Program-made: the position numbers and the translations under genes
The notes under the pieces: model-generated
Databases searched by the model: none
What the model saw: only the letters and a program-made list of their open reading frames with translations
What the model was told of the DNA's origin: nothing
Shown: positions 46,440 to 59,127 of the stretch, one piece after another
How positions within the stretch are numbered: position 1 is the stretch's first letter
How the letters are laid out: each line of letters begins with the position of its first letter
Origin: Ophiura sarsii
Lineage: Eukaryota > Echinodermata > Ophiuroidea > Amphilepidida > Ophiuridae
Direction of reading: 5' to 3'
Length of the DNA: 64,000 nucleotides
Assembly: GCA_035610835.1 (NCBI GenBank)
Contig: CM069457.1
Location: forward strand, 42,263,319 to 42,327,318

Positions 46440-47440
46440 GCAAATTTTGCGCCAAATGTGTGAGATAAAAATACCAGAGTGGAATTGATGAAAAGATGGA
46501 ACCGGTCTGATTTCATTGAATAAAGGACAGGCAGCAGAGAATGTCTACATGTAAAGTAAAGTTAGGTTGATTTCTAATACTGGTTGACCTTAACACTTGA
46601 CACATTATTGCCGCTAAATGTAATAAAAGCTATACACTACTGAACTGCACGACTATAATAATGTCGACATTTGTCCGGTCAAATGTTCGCCTCTATGATA
46701 ATCTCAGGAAGCAGTTGTGACAATACAGACTTCATACACCCTTCAGTTGTGGAGGTACTACTGAAGCTGTGAAAAACATCCTCTTAGTCTATTGAAATTA
46801 ATATTGACCGTTTAATTAGTAAGAATGGGGATGCTCTTGGTCTTTTGAAATTGAGGAGACTACATGTAGCTGTGAAAAAAATCCTATTGAGCTCTCTTGG
46901 TCTATTGAAATTAATATTGACCGCGTAATTTAGTGTAATTTAGTATGAATGGAGGATATTACCTGCTTGATTATGTGCCGCGGCCAAATTTGCTGAAAGT
47001 AGCCCAATTTTTAGCAAACCGCGGCACACCTTTTCAACCCGCGGCGCACTAGTTAAAAGTAGCCCAATTGCGCGGCCAAACCGCGGTGTTGGCAATTTGA
47101 ACATAAAAGGTTGTGCACTGTACACTGAAATGATCAATGCCCCTTTTCCGTTTAAGACTAAACATCTCAACCTTAATATGCTTAAGGGGATAGAACAATG
47201 TCGTTAAAAGACAATGTTGTTCTGTGAAGAGTTATAGGTTTACTTAACATGATGCATGTTTTGTGGGATTTTGTTCTTGATAAAATTGATAGCCCTTTTA
47301 AAGTTAAAAATAGAAGACTTGCACCTGGATTTAGAGATAAGATAGAAGATGAATTGATGTGTTGTATTTGCATTTAGTTATTCATGATTTGGTTAAAAAC
47401 TTGACATGTCAGACGTATAGAGGATATAGCTAGGTTTCTT
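46440..47440 (+). repeat. Four-copy repeat unit, copy C
   Basis: It shares GATAAAAATACCA, TGGTTGACCTTAACACTTG, TGCCGCTAAAT, GTCGACATTTGTCCGGTCA and TTGATAGCCCTTTTAAAG with copies at 47580-48165, 60122-61110 and 61583-62600. It contains a GC-rich inverted segment at 46976-47031 (GTGCCGCGG against CCGCGGCAC) absent from the other copies. Confidence 0.75.
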
Positions 47441-47579
47441 TATACGTTCACGCCAAAACTTGCGTTGGTTTTACATTTAATAATATTCCCTTTTTTGACG
47501 GAATAAGGCATAATGAAGAGGATTGCTGGCGAGAATACTCGGGAATTGCAAATACCACGACGGGAAAATAACTGTTGTG

Positions 47580-48165
47580 AAGCTATATCAATAAAATTGA
47601 TGAAAATACTTAGAAATCAGATTATGTGTAAGTATGAAGTTAAGTTGAATTGAGTGCTAGTTGCGGTTGACCTTAACACTTGTCATGTTATTGCCGCTAA
47701 ATTTAATAAAAGCCGTGAATACTGAACTGCACGACTATAAAAAGTGTCGACATTTGTCCGGTCAAATTGTTCGCCTCTATGGTTGTGATGCACAATCTAA
47801 GCAAGCAGTTGTAACATCAGTTGTCAATTTTAGAACAAAAGGTATAGGTTTGACTTGCTGTACACTGAATTAATCAATGCCACTTTTCCGCTTATGACTA
47901 AACAATATTTTAGCCATGTGAAATCACAGGTTTTGAACCTCGAAGATTTCATTGAAATCAATGCATGTTCTACATGTTCTAAGAAGATTTATAGGTTTAC
48001 TTAAACTGATGTATGTTTTGTGTGACTTTGTTCATGATGAAATTGATAGCCCTTTTAAAGTTAAAAATAGAAGACTTGCACCTGGAGATTAGATAGAAGG
48101 TGGATCGATGTGTTATAGTTGGGGTTTATTTATTCATGATTAAGGCAAGAATATTTAACATATTA
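47580..48165 (+). repeat. Four-copy repeat unit, copy D (shorter)
   Basis: Direct neighbour of copy C with the same motifs, for example GTCGACATTTGTCCGGTCA and AGAAGACTTGCACCTGGA. Single-base indels relative to the other copies shift the frame, so the short frame here is not a conserved protein. Confidence 0.75.
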
Positions 48166-48835
48166 ACCGTAGAGGGCGTGTAAAAATAGTGTCCCATGTG
48201 AAACATGTTTTTTAAACAAAATTACATTGAATATTACTAAAATAGCACTAGAGTCATGTTCAGCAATCTGTAATGTGTAATAAGTAGAACAAATCTATTC
48301 ATTTATAGGAGCTTTCGTTATCAAACTACTCAGGCATGTCAAATTCAGCTTTGGCTACTTTTTATATAAGAATCGCCATTCAGCTGTAATTGAACATACC
48401 AATAAAGTCAATAATAATCTACCTACAACATGTTGATAGTTAGTTCAATTCGAACGGAGCGACACATATTTTCTTCCATATTATCCATGACAAACCACAG
48501 GATATTAAAATATAAGATGTCAAAGGCACTCCAATCCATTTCAAAAGTGGACACATTGGGCCCCCCAAAAAAGAGTTGACTTGCCCTTTCCGACCGACAC
48601 GAATTTTCGGGAATCTAGGGTCGCTATTTCTTTTCCTTTTTTTTTCAAAAAAAGAAAAAGAAAAAAAAATTGAAAACATTTTTTAATTTGTTTTGAAAGA
48701 AGCACATAACAATAAAGAAAGATGAAAACTTGTTTTTGAGTAGTATCTGCTTGTTTAAAAATCAAAAATCAAAAATCTTTAAAACGTGTTTTTGTGCAGT
48801 AAATTTTCAAAAAAATGCACAAAAAAAAAATGCAT

Positions 48836-49445
48836 TTAATTGTTATTTATTTATTCACGGTATAAAAAAAAAGCCAGCAGGCAGTATAAGCTAAAAAGCC
48901 GGCTTTACAATGCACAACAGCTTTAATACAATAACAAAAATATATATTAAAAATACAGGCATACAAATATTACAACGAAATACAGACATCAGCAAATTAC
49001 ATTAATCATCCAAAACGCCATTGAGCTTTTTTATGATGTAAGGGATGGTGGATTTTTGGCATTTATTGGTATTGCACAAGGGTTGGAGAAATATTTTACT
49101 GCGACGGAGGTTGTTGGTTAATGAATCTCTTCTCTGGGAGAAGGTGGCAATGTATTTCAGAGTTAAGGACCTGCTGACCAAACTTCAAAACTAATTCTTT
49201 CCTGCGATCGGCAAGACTGGTGATGTTGAGTTTGGAAGCGCAGACTTGTTAGCTTTGATAGTTACCAAGGCAGATTTTGCAAGTGCATTTTTGAATCCTT
49301 TCAATCTGGTAGCTTTAATTTTTAGTAAGCACAGGATGCCAAATACAACACACAAGGGCAGTATTTGTGATGATTTGTCTCCCTCATGGGGCACTTTTCT
49401 GACACGCTCTGTATATTTGGAGGAGATACGCTGGTTTAGCATGTG
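48836..49445 (-). pseudogene. Non-LTR retrotransposon 3' remnant
   Basis: On the minus strand the translation includes LNITSLADRRKELVLKFG followed, after a frame change, by NLRRSKIFLQP, CNTNKCQKSTIPYIIKKLNG and a stop near 49010. This is the C-terminal signature of many invertebrate reverse transcriptase ORFs (a SL..RR helix, then LRR.K, then a TN...S.IPY...LN ending). A 3' UTR of about 170 bp ends in an AATAAATAAATAA tail near 48845. Frame changes and stops (two at about 49186-49193) show it is dead, and the catalytic domain is not present. Confidence 0.75.
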
Positions 49446-49522
49446 AACATTATATCATTCATTAACCGACTACAAATAAATCAAAAAGTTAGTTAAGTAC
49501 ATACGGCCGTTTAGGAGTGTTA

Positions 49523-49780
49523 GGGAGCGATCACTATTTTCGCCAGGGGAGGGGATGGGCGGAGGAAATCAGGGGGGGGGGGGGGGGGCACGAATTTTGT
49601 TTAGACATGATGAAGGGGGACGCGAATCTTTTTTTTCTTCTTGCAAATACCACAACTTTTCGCATTGCGCATACGGTACTGGAGGGGGAACTGAAATTTG
49701 TTTGTGATCAAGAAGGGGGTGATGACCAAATTGCATCCAAATATCCTCCCAGCCCCCTGGTGTAAATAGTGATCGCTCCC
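49523..49780. mobile_element. PIF/Harbinger-like MITE, GGGAGCGATCAC ends
   Basis: The ends GGGAGCGATCACTATTT and AAATAGTGATCGCTCCC are inverted repeats. TTA flanks both sides (49520-49522 and 49781-49783). The interior has G-runs near both ends. It shares the GGGAGC terminus with 13801-14225 and 19032-19152. Confidence 0.85.
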
Positions 49781-49783
49781 TTA

Positions 49784-50259
49784 GCGAGATAAATGAAAAC
49801 AAAACCCACTGGATTGATAACATCGGATAATTGATTGATTCTAACAATTAATGTTTGTATTTCATATTTTAAATCCCCATCAAATATCTGCGCAGGTTGT
49901 CGTGCTATTCCCTTTTTGTATTTGTTGTGGAAGCATGTCGTAAGTTTTCCTACAGCAAAAACTGAACATTTTTATTTATTTTTTAGAGTTGGAATTTCCA
50001 ACAAATATACATGTAGTTTGAATATAACATAAATTGCCAATTGGAAGGATATTGTAACACATAATCATACTTTGACTTGATTCTAAGCCTATTTCGAATC
50101 ATTATGGAATGCCATTAGTTCACTTATAACTGCCCTTTTCTGTTTAATATGTGCATATTCCGAGTGACGACCTACGTCGTATATGTCGAATATATTCGAT
50201 CATTCGATAGCAATACGGTACCTTGTTTGAGGTTCGTATGAGGATTTTTAGCGATATAA
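49784..50259. other. No feature recognised
   Basis: AT-rich sequence with no recognisable gene or repeat. Confidence 0.4.
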
Positions 50260-50494
50260 TAGTTTTCATGCGGCAGTCGTTTGCAGACGACAATTCCTAA
50301 ATTTCACAAAATGATTAAAAATGTCAAAATTATTGAATTCCATCACCATATTTGGAATCACCGTGATAAATGCATTGAAATAAGTGCAAACGTATTGGTT
50401 CAGTAATCCTTGAGATAGACTTTGACATATAGGAAATGTTTCTGAAAATTCTGTTTTGTTTATGGTAAAACTAATTATATCCGAATGGAATGTG
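50260..50494 (+). mobile_element. TTAA-family repeat
   Basis: It contains GCGGCAGTCGTTTGCAGACG, TTTGGAATCACCGTGAT and TCAGTAATCCTTGAGATAG. The right TTAA is intact (50495-50498); the left one has mutated. Confidence 0.75.
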
Positions 50495-50784
50495 TTAAAA
50501 GCAACGTTATAGACGAAATTCAGTTATGCTTTTCACTTAAAAGGGCTCCGAAACATTATATAAGTTTTTATTTTTTATTTTCAGAATACAGAATTGAGAG
50601 TTTACATAATTGGAGTAATCCAAGATATATTTTCGATGGACTTCAATTTTATTCTCGACAAAGCCATACATTCATCTCCGCCTGCGCCATAATGTCTTTT
50701 ATATTACTCGATGAAATGAGAATACTATAATTCTTCAACTCCGACATTAACAATGGACCCCTTGCCTCCTATCAGCCCCATAAA

Positions 50785-51300
50785 CGTGTGCAGCAAAGAA
50801 ACCTAGCACTTTACCGACTTCGAACCATAATCAATGAAGGATATGACAACTTCACAGAGCACTCATTGACATTCCATAAAGACAAGCAATAGGACAATGG
50901 CCGCAAAAGCCAATTCATGGACAGGGTAACGACCTCCGATGATTCTGGAGACAGCAGCTGAACACTGGGTGAACCTCCTCCATCCACTATTGGGCTCATT
51001 TGAAAATCGTCAATGGATAAAGTTCCTAGATTTACACTCGGGGGTAAGGAAAGGACAAACGCCTATTTACTACTATTTCCTCGCTTTGTTTAAAAACAAA
51101 TGAGTAAAGGTAATGGCCACACATGTTCTATTGAGCAGTGCCGCTGAAAGAAGCACATCTATTATATAGCAAAATGGACAGAGGCTGATGAAATTAGAAC
51201 ACACGAATGCGTTGACCCCGCGTAAATATTACTAAGAGCAATGAACGCGTCAATTCGAAGATATATACAGCAGCACGTAACTATAGTATGTGAATTTTGC
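50785..51300 (-). repeat. Segmental duplication block Q, copy 1
   Basis: It matches 62830-63220 in the same orientation: GACAATGGCCGCAAAAGC, ACAGGGTAACGACCT, AAAGGTAATG, TGAAATTAGAACA and AGCAATGAAC. The frame over it on the minus strand is closed by a stop in the paralog, so a coding role is not supported. Confidence 0.7.
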
Positions 51301-51654
51301 AAAATAAAGAGTTCATCTCGATTCATAAGAAAAAGGGAACTGTCAGGACCTTGGGCAACTGCTACATAATCTGACTCCAAGTCTGTCTCTCCAAAGCACT
51401 TAGCATGGATGCTTGGAAACTTGAATAAAATATAAGTAACTTCCAACAATGTTCTGAGCATCCCTTTTAAACACCCTCTGTAAGATAAAAGCTTTGAAGA
51501 CCCTTAAGTCCACTCTTACCAGCCAGATCCTTTTGAATATCGCGATCGCAAGGTCGAGATTTCTCCATCTTAACTCTATTTCATCTGTCACCAAATAAAC
51601 CGGTGCAATAATAGCCAGTTCACCCTGGGTTAACTAGACGAAGTGAACCTATGC

Positions 51655-53055
51655 CTTTAAAGTAAGAAACCATTTTGTGGTATGAAATGATAAATCTCCA
51701 ACTGATATCCACGTATTATAGTAAGCTAAGGCGCGTATAACACTCTAGTAAAAAGATCGTCTGTGCGAGCACGTTTTCACCACACAATACGATGATAACT
51801 AGAGACAAGGAGCCCATTAGCGGCTTACACACGTGATACCGTATCCGTTTAAACAAGAACTTCTATTGTTCACGAAGTTTTAGAAAATCAATTCCGAACC
51901 ACGATACGATTCCGAGGTTGTTTATCGTAGTCAACAAGCATTGATGCAGATGTCAATTAGTGTCTCCACGGCAGATACAATGATATATGTGCATGTCTAA
52001 GAAACCAGTCGTTCTATTTTCGAGAAGTATTTCTAACAAACCTCTAAAGCAGGGGTGGGCAACCTTTTTGAATGAACGGGCCAGATGTAAGTAGTGCAAA
52101 ATTGACTGGTCCGCACCTAACCAATTTGTATAGCAATGACCTGCTGTTGATTTCAAACCTTTGATTCCGAAGACTTTCAAGCAATAGGTGTGTGTGCGTA
52201 ATAATCTATCTTCACGAAAACTTAGTATGACTTATAGCACGAGGCAGCGCAGCTGCCGAGTGCTATAAGGAATTAATAGCACTCATCGACAGTGACTATT
52301 TTAGTGATGATTTATGTGGCAGAGTTCTACCCTACACACCAGATACACACCACTTTCACAGTAGGACACCTCTCACTCACCTAGACAATCATCTACTAAA
52401 CACACACACACCAAGTTGGGTAGTAGTTACAGCGCTGTAATTAATCAGGTTATTTACGATGTCAAATTTATAGCATTCTGAAGCTGTACAATAAGTGAAA
52501 TTTGTGGAATTCTGGATTGGCTGTGTATGTGCTATTAATCTCAATACAGTACAGATGGGGGAAATATACCTACGCACGTTAATTGAGGGACGTTATTTGT
52601 GCCGATAAATGCTTAGCAGCTAGTTCGTTTTTTGTGATGATGTAAAATAGATTGATTTGTTTTCTTTTTCTAATAAGACCTCTCGCGGGCCACAAAAAAA
52701 AACCACTGGCGGGCCGTAGGTTGCCAACCCCTGCTCTAATTTAAGGATAAAGCATGTGGACTCCATTTGGTGGTATGAGAATGGTAACCCCTGACTGATA
52801 CCTGAGTATTATACATGCAGTAAGCCGAGGAGCGTGCAGAACTCTAATAAAAAGTTGTATAAAGCTCGTTTGCGCGATCATGTTTTCACCACACAGTGAT
52901 ACGTAGTGACAAGGACGCCTTAATTAGCGGCGTGAACGTGATACCGTATCCGGCGTTAGAACAATGATTTCTATTGTTCAGGAGATTTTAGCAATTCAAA
53001 CCCATGATACGATCCGAGGTTGTTTCTCGTAGTCAACAAGCATTGTCCATTGACA
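51655..53055 (+). repeat. Tandem duplication split by a hAT-type element
   Basis: 51655-51955 and 52750-53055 are direct diverged copies: GTTTTCACCACACA, GTGATACCGTATCCG, TTTCTATTGTTCA-like and CGTAGTCAACAAGCATTG. The spacer is mostly the element at 52050-52733. Confidence 0.8.
52050..52733. mobile_element. hAT-type non-autonomous element
   Basis: The ends CAGGGGTGGGCAACCTTTTT and AGGTTGCCAACCCCTG are inverted repeats, with GGGCC motifs just inside both. The flanking octamers CTCTAAAG and CTCTAATT agree at 6 of 8 bases, consistent with a decayed 8-bp duplication. CAG..CTG ends are hAT-like. No transposase. Confidence 0.85.
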
Positions 53056-53215
53056 GCTTCTAGGAACTTCACGGCATATATGTCTCTAGAAACACGGATA
53101 ACTGATCTAGGTTTGTGAAAAATTAAGAACTTAATTTGACCGCCAAAATATAAGTTATATACATATAATAACTTTGTATACATAAGTGCTCGTCCGTCTA
53201 GTATCCATTTACACA

Positions 53216-53283
53216 TCCCTGTGGTCTAGTGGATTATCCTATCGCCACGAATGCGAGAGGGACCGGGTTTGAGACAGTGTATT
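53216..53283 (+). repeat. tRNA-like fragment
   Basis: TCCCTGTGGTCTAGTGG resembles the 5' half of a Glu-type tRNA and GACCGGGTTTGAGAC a weak B box. The middle does not fold into an anticodon arm. Likely a SINE remnant. Confidence 0.35.
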
Positions 53284-53289
53284 GTTATT

Positions 53290-55372
53290 AAGGTCTTTGT
53301 TAATTTAATTCTTGCCAGTTTGTCCGAGTCTATATATTATTCATTTTAAATATAAGTTACTCAATATTGATTTTATTGCTTAGCTATTGATAATGCAGGA
53401 CAATATTTATTTAATATAAACTTCTTTATGGTCACAGGTCACTAAATAGGTATATCAAACAAGGTGGGATCGTTTCAAAAAATCCTTAAAATCGTGATAC
53501 GTGTCTCTATTTTAAATAGAAGTTGTCAAAAAAACATAACATTTTTGGTATCATATTAAAGACAATTTATCCAGCTACCGAATAAAAAAAGAATTAAAGC
53601 CACATGTTTAGCAACAGTGAAGTTATCAATCTAAACGTCGAGTGAGTCAAAGGTGGGAGCGGTGGATGAGGAGCCGGTGGATGAGGCGCCCATAGGTTTG
53701 TACACAAAATAGCGGAAAACTAGAACTTTTGAAATTGATGCCATTTTAAAAGTATACATAGGAAAGTTTTCAAACTTCTCATATGTGTTAATAACATGTG
53801 CCTGCTACTATGAATACTAATATTGAATTGTTATCTAGACATTCTCTACTAGAATATGATGTTCAATTCAGGGAGTGTTTTAATGTAAAAAATACACAGT
53901 TTTATTCATTTTATTGATTAAACAATGGCCAAATCGCAGTCTCTCTATTTAATTTGTGTGACTCTTCAGTCCTTTTCTACCCTGGGTAGTAAAACATTTA
54001 ACTAAAAAAGCCAGAAGTGTTTCTTCACAGAATTGTTCATAGATTCATGAAAAATTTGCTATTTAGACCTATTTTGGACCACCCTGTATTCAAAATAAAA
54101 GGAACTTTAACGATATCCATGTAGTTCATTTTGATAACCATTTTCTTTTAAATTAAATGGTCCATGCTAACTAAATTTCATAGAATATTATATACAAACA
54201 TTCATTTTATGCATTATTTCATCATAATTTTAGACACCCTGTACTTTTCCTGTGTACATTTTGGGCAAATGATTCTTAGCAAATTTGGTAGCACCTTCTG
54301 CGGTTGTTCTGATTTTGGTGACTATTTTCAGCTAAACCCTAATTGTACAAACTATCAAACTATTTTGTGAGGAGCAAAAACGATCAAATTTTTTATGTTC
54401 CACCCTGTAAAAATTGTACACACCCTGTATAATTTGATTCTTTTTGGCAAAAATAAAAAAACTTGAATCTTAAGCTTTCCAACAATATATAGTTTGTGGG
54501 TCATTAAGTATGTAAAACTTAAGTTTTGTCCCGTTTAATCAGAATTGGTGCATTTCTCAACATTATTAGAAGTGAAACTTTTTTTGTTGACCAGTTTGTG
54601 ACTTCTGACCTTATGGTATAAAAATGCTGTGTATCTAGGTACAACAACAGCCTAGAGGCAATTTTGTATCACGTACAAGTATGCTTCAATATTAATATGT
54701 TGACATATGGGACGCTCTCTATATATGTTCAGTTCTCATTGGACTGTTCAAAAGTTAACATGGTTTTAATATGTTATGTAAACAAATTATGCGGCGTTGT
54801 GCGTGCATTATTATATCATATTCCTGGCTAAACAAAACAAATATCTGCAAATGTACGTGAATGTCACGCTTCCAATAGACCTAAATAGTGTATTTGATCG
54901 GGATCAACGTAAGCTTGCATGTTTAGAAGTGACACAATTGCAGTGTTTCTTTAGATGTCACTATTACCTCCACATACATAGTTAAAGAATATAATATTAT
55001 AAAATAATTGAAAAGTAACCAGCCTGACTTTGGGTTTTATTTTGGGTCTTTATATACTCGAAAGAGCCAACATTCTGATGCATCAAAAAAAGTTCATCGG
55101 TATGCATTGAAAATAGACAAAATTAACTTGTTATTATTTCGGTGTTGAAGACCTGACATGACCAACAGAATGACTATGTATTCAACCCTGATCGCGCGGT
55201 CATCCCAAAGTGTTATCAAATAACGCCAAATCTTGGCCAAACAATCCGGCATTGAAGATGCTTTCAAAAGGGTTTCAGGTTCACTTCAAGCATACACTTG
55301 CTCTGTCGTTGAGTATTTAAAGGAACGTTTAACTCCGCGTCAAAGACGATTTTAAAGACACCACCACCATGA
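53290..55372. other. No gene; repeated CACCCTGTA words at 54080-54440
   Basis: CACCCTGTA occurs four times on the plus strand between about 54080 and 54440 (CCACCCTGTATT, ACACCCTGTACTT, CCACCCTGTAAA, ACACCCTGTATA). This suggests remnants of an element whose end begins TACAGGGTG. No coding frame is recognised. Confidence 0.4.
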
Positions 55373-55623
55373 CCACAATGCATTGATTTTTGTTGTTGCA
55401 AAATGCCCTAAGCCTGGTCTCCAATTTGTCTCGGTTCCCATAGATATATGCACACAATCATGGCTTCATAGCACGTTCATCGTTGGAGCTCTTATATTCT
55501 AGTTTACATCAATGAATAAATTAATTACCAGTGTTCCTTTTTCTTATTTCTAAAACTTAGAGCTCGACAAATGCATCGTGTGAAAACACTTTAGTTGGCT
55601 GGCGTTCATGCAATGCATTGTGG
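55373..55623 (-). mobile_element. MITE with CCACAATGCA ends, copy 2
   Basis: Reverse-oriented copy of 10628-10870, with ends CCACAATGCATTG and CAATGCATTGTGG. It shares GGTCTCCAATTTGTCTCGG and the GAGCTC-containing interior. Confidence 0.75.
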
Positions 55624-56015
55624 TAATACCTTACCATCTTCTTTGCCTGCGCGTTTACCTTGATATTCTTATTTAGGCATACAGTTGTTCTACCAATCGG
55701 CATGAACATTGACTTTTATTAGAATTAGGTTTTCAACTATTACCTGTGTTTTCATACCCCACCACATTCCATGGTTGTATTTCGTTATATTTAAACAAGT
55801 TGTTTAAAATTGCATGCCACTCGATAAATCATGACTAATTGCTATTATCGATAGGATTCGCGATCAGCGTCGATAAAAAAACACACACCATCGAGTGGTG
55901 ATAATGTTATCGGATATAGATAAAACTGTCCCATTACATCATTTCAAAAAGATCCTTGATGGATTATGAATTCATCCACATCTTTTACGCACAATGACTT
56001 TTCTACGATACTTAG

Positions 56016-56259
56016 CACTTTCCAAGCGGCAGGCGTCTGCAGACGACATTTTAAAAAATTCACAAAATGTTTAAAAAATGTTAAAATTATTGAATGTCAT
56101 TATCATATTTTGAATCACCATAAGAAATGCATTTAAATAAGTACAAACATGCCTAGTATTGGTATGCTAATCCTTGGGACAGACTTTGGATATTGGGTTT
56201 CTGAAAAATCGTTTTTGTGTATGGTAAAACTAATAGCCGCGGTTAAATACCGTGAAAGT
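56016..56259 (+). mobile_element. TTAA-family repeat
   Basis: It contains CACTTTCCAAGCGGC, GCGTCTGCAGACGAC and AAGTACAAACATGCC. The left target reads TTAG instead of TTAA and the right end is altered. Confidence 0.7.
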
Positions 56260-56854
56260 GAGCACTTATCTTCGTCTCGGACAATTTGTTCGACGACAAA
56301 GCGCCGTCTCAAGACAGTTTTTCAAGGAGCCTATTTGAGATTTGCTAACCATTGACCGCATGGTAAATTGAACCGTTCAATTATTGCTCAAACTACTCTG
56401 CACTTCAAAAATGTGCACAACAAATCAGCTGTCATCTGTAGATAAATTTAACGTAAACTGACCCGAGGCGCCAAACAACTTGTTAATCATGTTAATAGAT
56501 AATCAAAGAGCTTTTGGAACTGACATTATTGAATTGTTTCAATGTTTGAAGAAAGCTGGTTATAAGCTCCAGACCTGCATCGTGCCAAAATAAATACATA
56601 AATAGGTTTTTGTTCTTCATCATTAACTCAGAAATCTTCAAAATGCCACAAAATAACACCGTATTGACCATAATATATCTAAATCAACTATATTACATGC
56701 CATATATTAGGCGACGTAAAAAACCTGTTCTATGGTACTGACGACCATTTTTTTTAGAATTTAGATACTTTTGTATTTATTTGTTTTATATGTTTTTTAA
56801 CATTTTTTATAACATATTCTCGTACGTATATTAACGCAGTGTTATTGAAGGAGG

Positions 56855-57257
56855 TGTCCCGCAAGCATAAACGTGTGCAATATATGTTAGAAAATTAACT
56901 ATCGAGCCCAACTTTTGCAATTATATAGAACAAAACACCACACTTATGACAAAAACAAAATAAAAACCGCAATCTCTCAACATGCACTTTTTAAAATTCA
57001 CGGCGATCGAAAGTCCCAGTGTCGATGATGTCATAGTTATACAATGCACATGCGCAAATTTGAGCACCGATACCCATGACGTCATCGACACCGGGACTTT
57101 CGATCGCCGCGAATTTTTAAAATTGCACGTTGAGTGATGGCAGTGTTTATTATTTTTTGTTACTATAGTAGGTGGTGTTTTGTTCTATATAATTACGTAA
57201 TTTCGGCTCAATAATTATTTTTCTAACAAATAATGCTCAATGTTGTGCTTGCGGGAC
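56855..57257. mobile_element. Large foldback element, about 185-bp arms
   Basis: GTCCCGCAAGCA at the left matches TGCTTGCGGGAC at the right. The arms pair, with changes, through AATTATATAGAACAAAAC and CACCAC to GGCGATCGAAAGTCCC near the centre. The right arm holds a perfect TGACGTCA (57077-57084). No target duplication was identified. Confidence 0.8.
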
Positions 57258-57784
57258 TCTTCCAAAACCAAAACATGGTCCGTGCCTGTGCTAGTATTCA
57301 GCCAATCTTTACGTGTAATATCTCAAATTGAAGGGAGGGGATGTCTTAACAACTTTATAATTTAATATTTGTACGTATAGGAGCTACTGTAATGTTGGAG
57401 TTATTACAGTGAATTTATTTATACCTGGTAAGATCCTTTGTTGAGGACTGAACATCATCGCAGTGATTTCAGGATATGACAATAAATTAGTTATGACAAA
57501 TGATGCTTATATTTTATATCCCTTGATTGGTTTAGCCAAACAACCATGTCGATATTCATGATATTAGGGCACATGTTTACATTGAAATAATGTTTCTCAA
57601 TGTTATATTGAGAATAGCAAAGGAGCCTAATCTGAATAGCACAATCAGGTAATGCGCCGATGAGTGTATTTTGAAGAAAAGAAAAACAAAGTGATACTAA
57701 AATACAGATGCACTTGATTATTAACTTAATCCTCTCATGATAATGCAACAACAAAAAAGCACGACTAACTGTTAGTAGGCATGT
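57258..57784. other. No feature recognised
   Basis: AT-rich sequence; the minus-strand frame at 57491-57754 has no recognisable protein character. Confidence 0.35.
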
Positions 57785-59050
57785 ATATTACGACCGTCTC
57801 GTCGCGATATTTATTCCAAAGGGTTGCTGTTCGTTCATAAATCAATATTTGGAATATTTTGTTTCCAAATGGCTGGTTTTCACCGCATGGTATTAACCTA
57901 ATTACCATGGTACTGGCACGCGAAGGAAACGCACTTAGAGCATGGCCGTATAGTCAGTTAGTACATGTATGTTCATAAACAACACCCTAATTTTAGATGC
58001 AAGGGAGCGTCGGTAACTTTATCTAGCCTATTTCTAGTCTTCCATTCCGAATCGGAATAGCTAATCTAATTTTAAATAATGTACATGAAATCCATATTCT
58101 AGCGGGGTTAGCGGTCCACGAATGATCTACACCATGTGTATGCTGTATATATATAGCTATGGATATCACAGTCACTGACACTTGTTATCATATTTCGTAA
58201 TTCTAGTGTTCTATATGGTGTTGGTTTTAAAGTAGTTTAGATCTTTAAACTTTAATAATTGGGATGTTTATAGCATAAATAAAAGATAGTCATGCGGTAA
58301 ACATACACCACAAAGTATACACTGTTTGTAGAGCAGGTATATTTTTAAATACAAGGTTGTGCTCTATATAAATGCAATTAAACGAAGCATTCCGTGTGTT
58401 GAATAATCCATGATACATCTATAATTATAACGAATGGCAACAGTAATGTCCAAATAAAATATGCCTCAATGAATCAATCATGTTCTATGTTACTCTACAT
58501 TGAAACATTCTAGATATTCAACATGATGGGTGTCATGGCTTTGAATGTATTAACATGTATTAAATATAACTAGCTCCAAGCTTTTATAATTAAGCTTATA
58601 AATGAGTCGTATCGACCTAATAACTGACGTGTACGTGTCCAGTTATATCTCTACTGCATTATTACTGTGTTATATAATTATTGACGTTACGTATAAACCC
58701 TTTTAAAAGCAGGTCATTTTCTTCACATCTCAAAATGTCCAAATATCAATTTCGAATCACGTTGTGTCTCCGGGCATTTATGGAAATATGGATTCGTGAG
58801 ACGTTTGGAGGTAGACTTTAATATTATAGAATGTAAGATAGACTTATAATGCTCGGAATACGCACCGTAATAGCAATTGATATGCATTTGTGTCCGTGAG
58901 CTCATAGTTGGTCGTGCATCAATCATGAAGCTGAAGCTTAGGCGAACCAGTTTGAAATTAGTCACTGAACACAAGCGGGCAATGCCATAGCTACTTTAAT
59001 AGCACACATTAAAGTATACTTAAATGCCGATTATTTGTTCAATTCTATGG
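57785..59050 (+). repeat. Segmental duplication block P, copy 2
   Basis: Collinear with 41690-42960 (see that entry). The best preserved stretch is the TATA core at 58671-58745. A short piece around 58616-58640 (ACGTGTACGTGTCC) also occurs at the start of unit B at 61317-61341. Confidence 0.8.
58671..58745 (+). promoter_or_regulatory. Conserved TATA-containing core, copy 2
   Basis: TTGACGTTACGTATAAACCC with TATAAA at 58692-58697, then GCAGGTCATTTTCTT and ACATCTCAAAATG. It is nearly identical to 42472-42545 although the surroundings have diverged. A GTAGAC donor-like site is at 58811. Promoter function is inferred only. Confidence 0.3.
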
Positions 59051-59127
59051 CTTAAATAATCATTTATAAATCAAGAGGTTATTGTGTTGCGTATATTTAC
59101 TGTCTAAAATACATACAATTTATGGAG

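Noticed and set aside
57077..57084. TGACGTCA as a host enhancer site
   Set aside because: It lies within the arm of a foldback element; without expression data the palindrome may be only part of the repeat.
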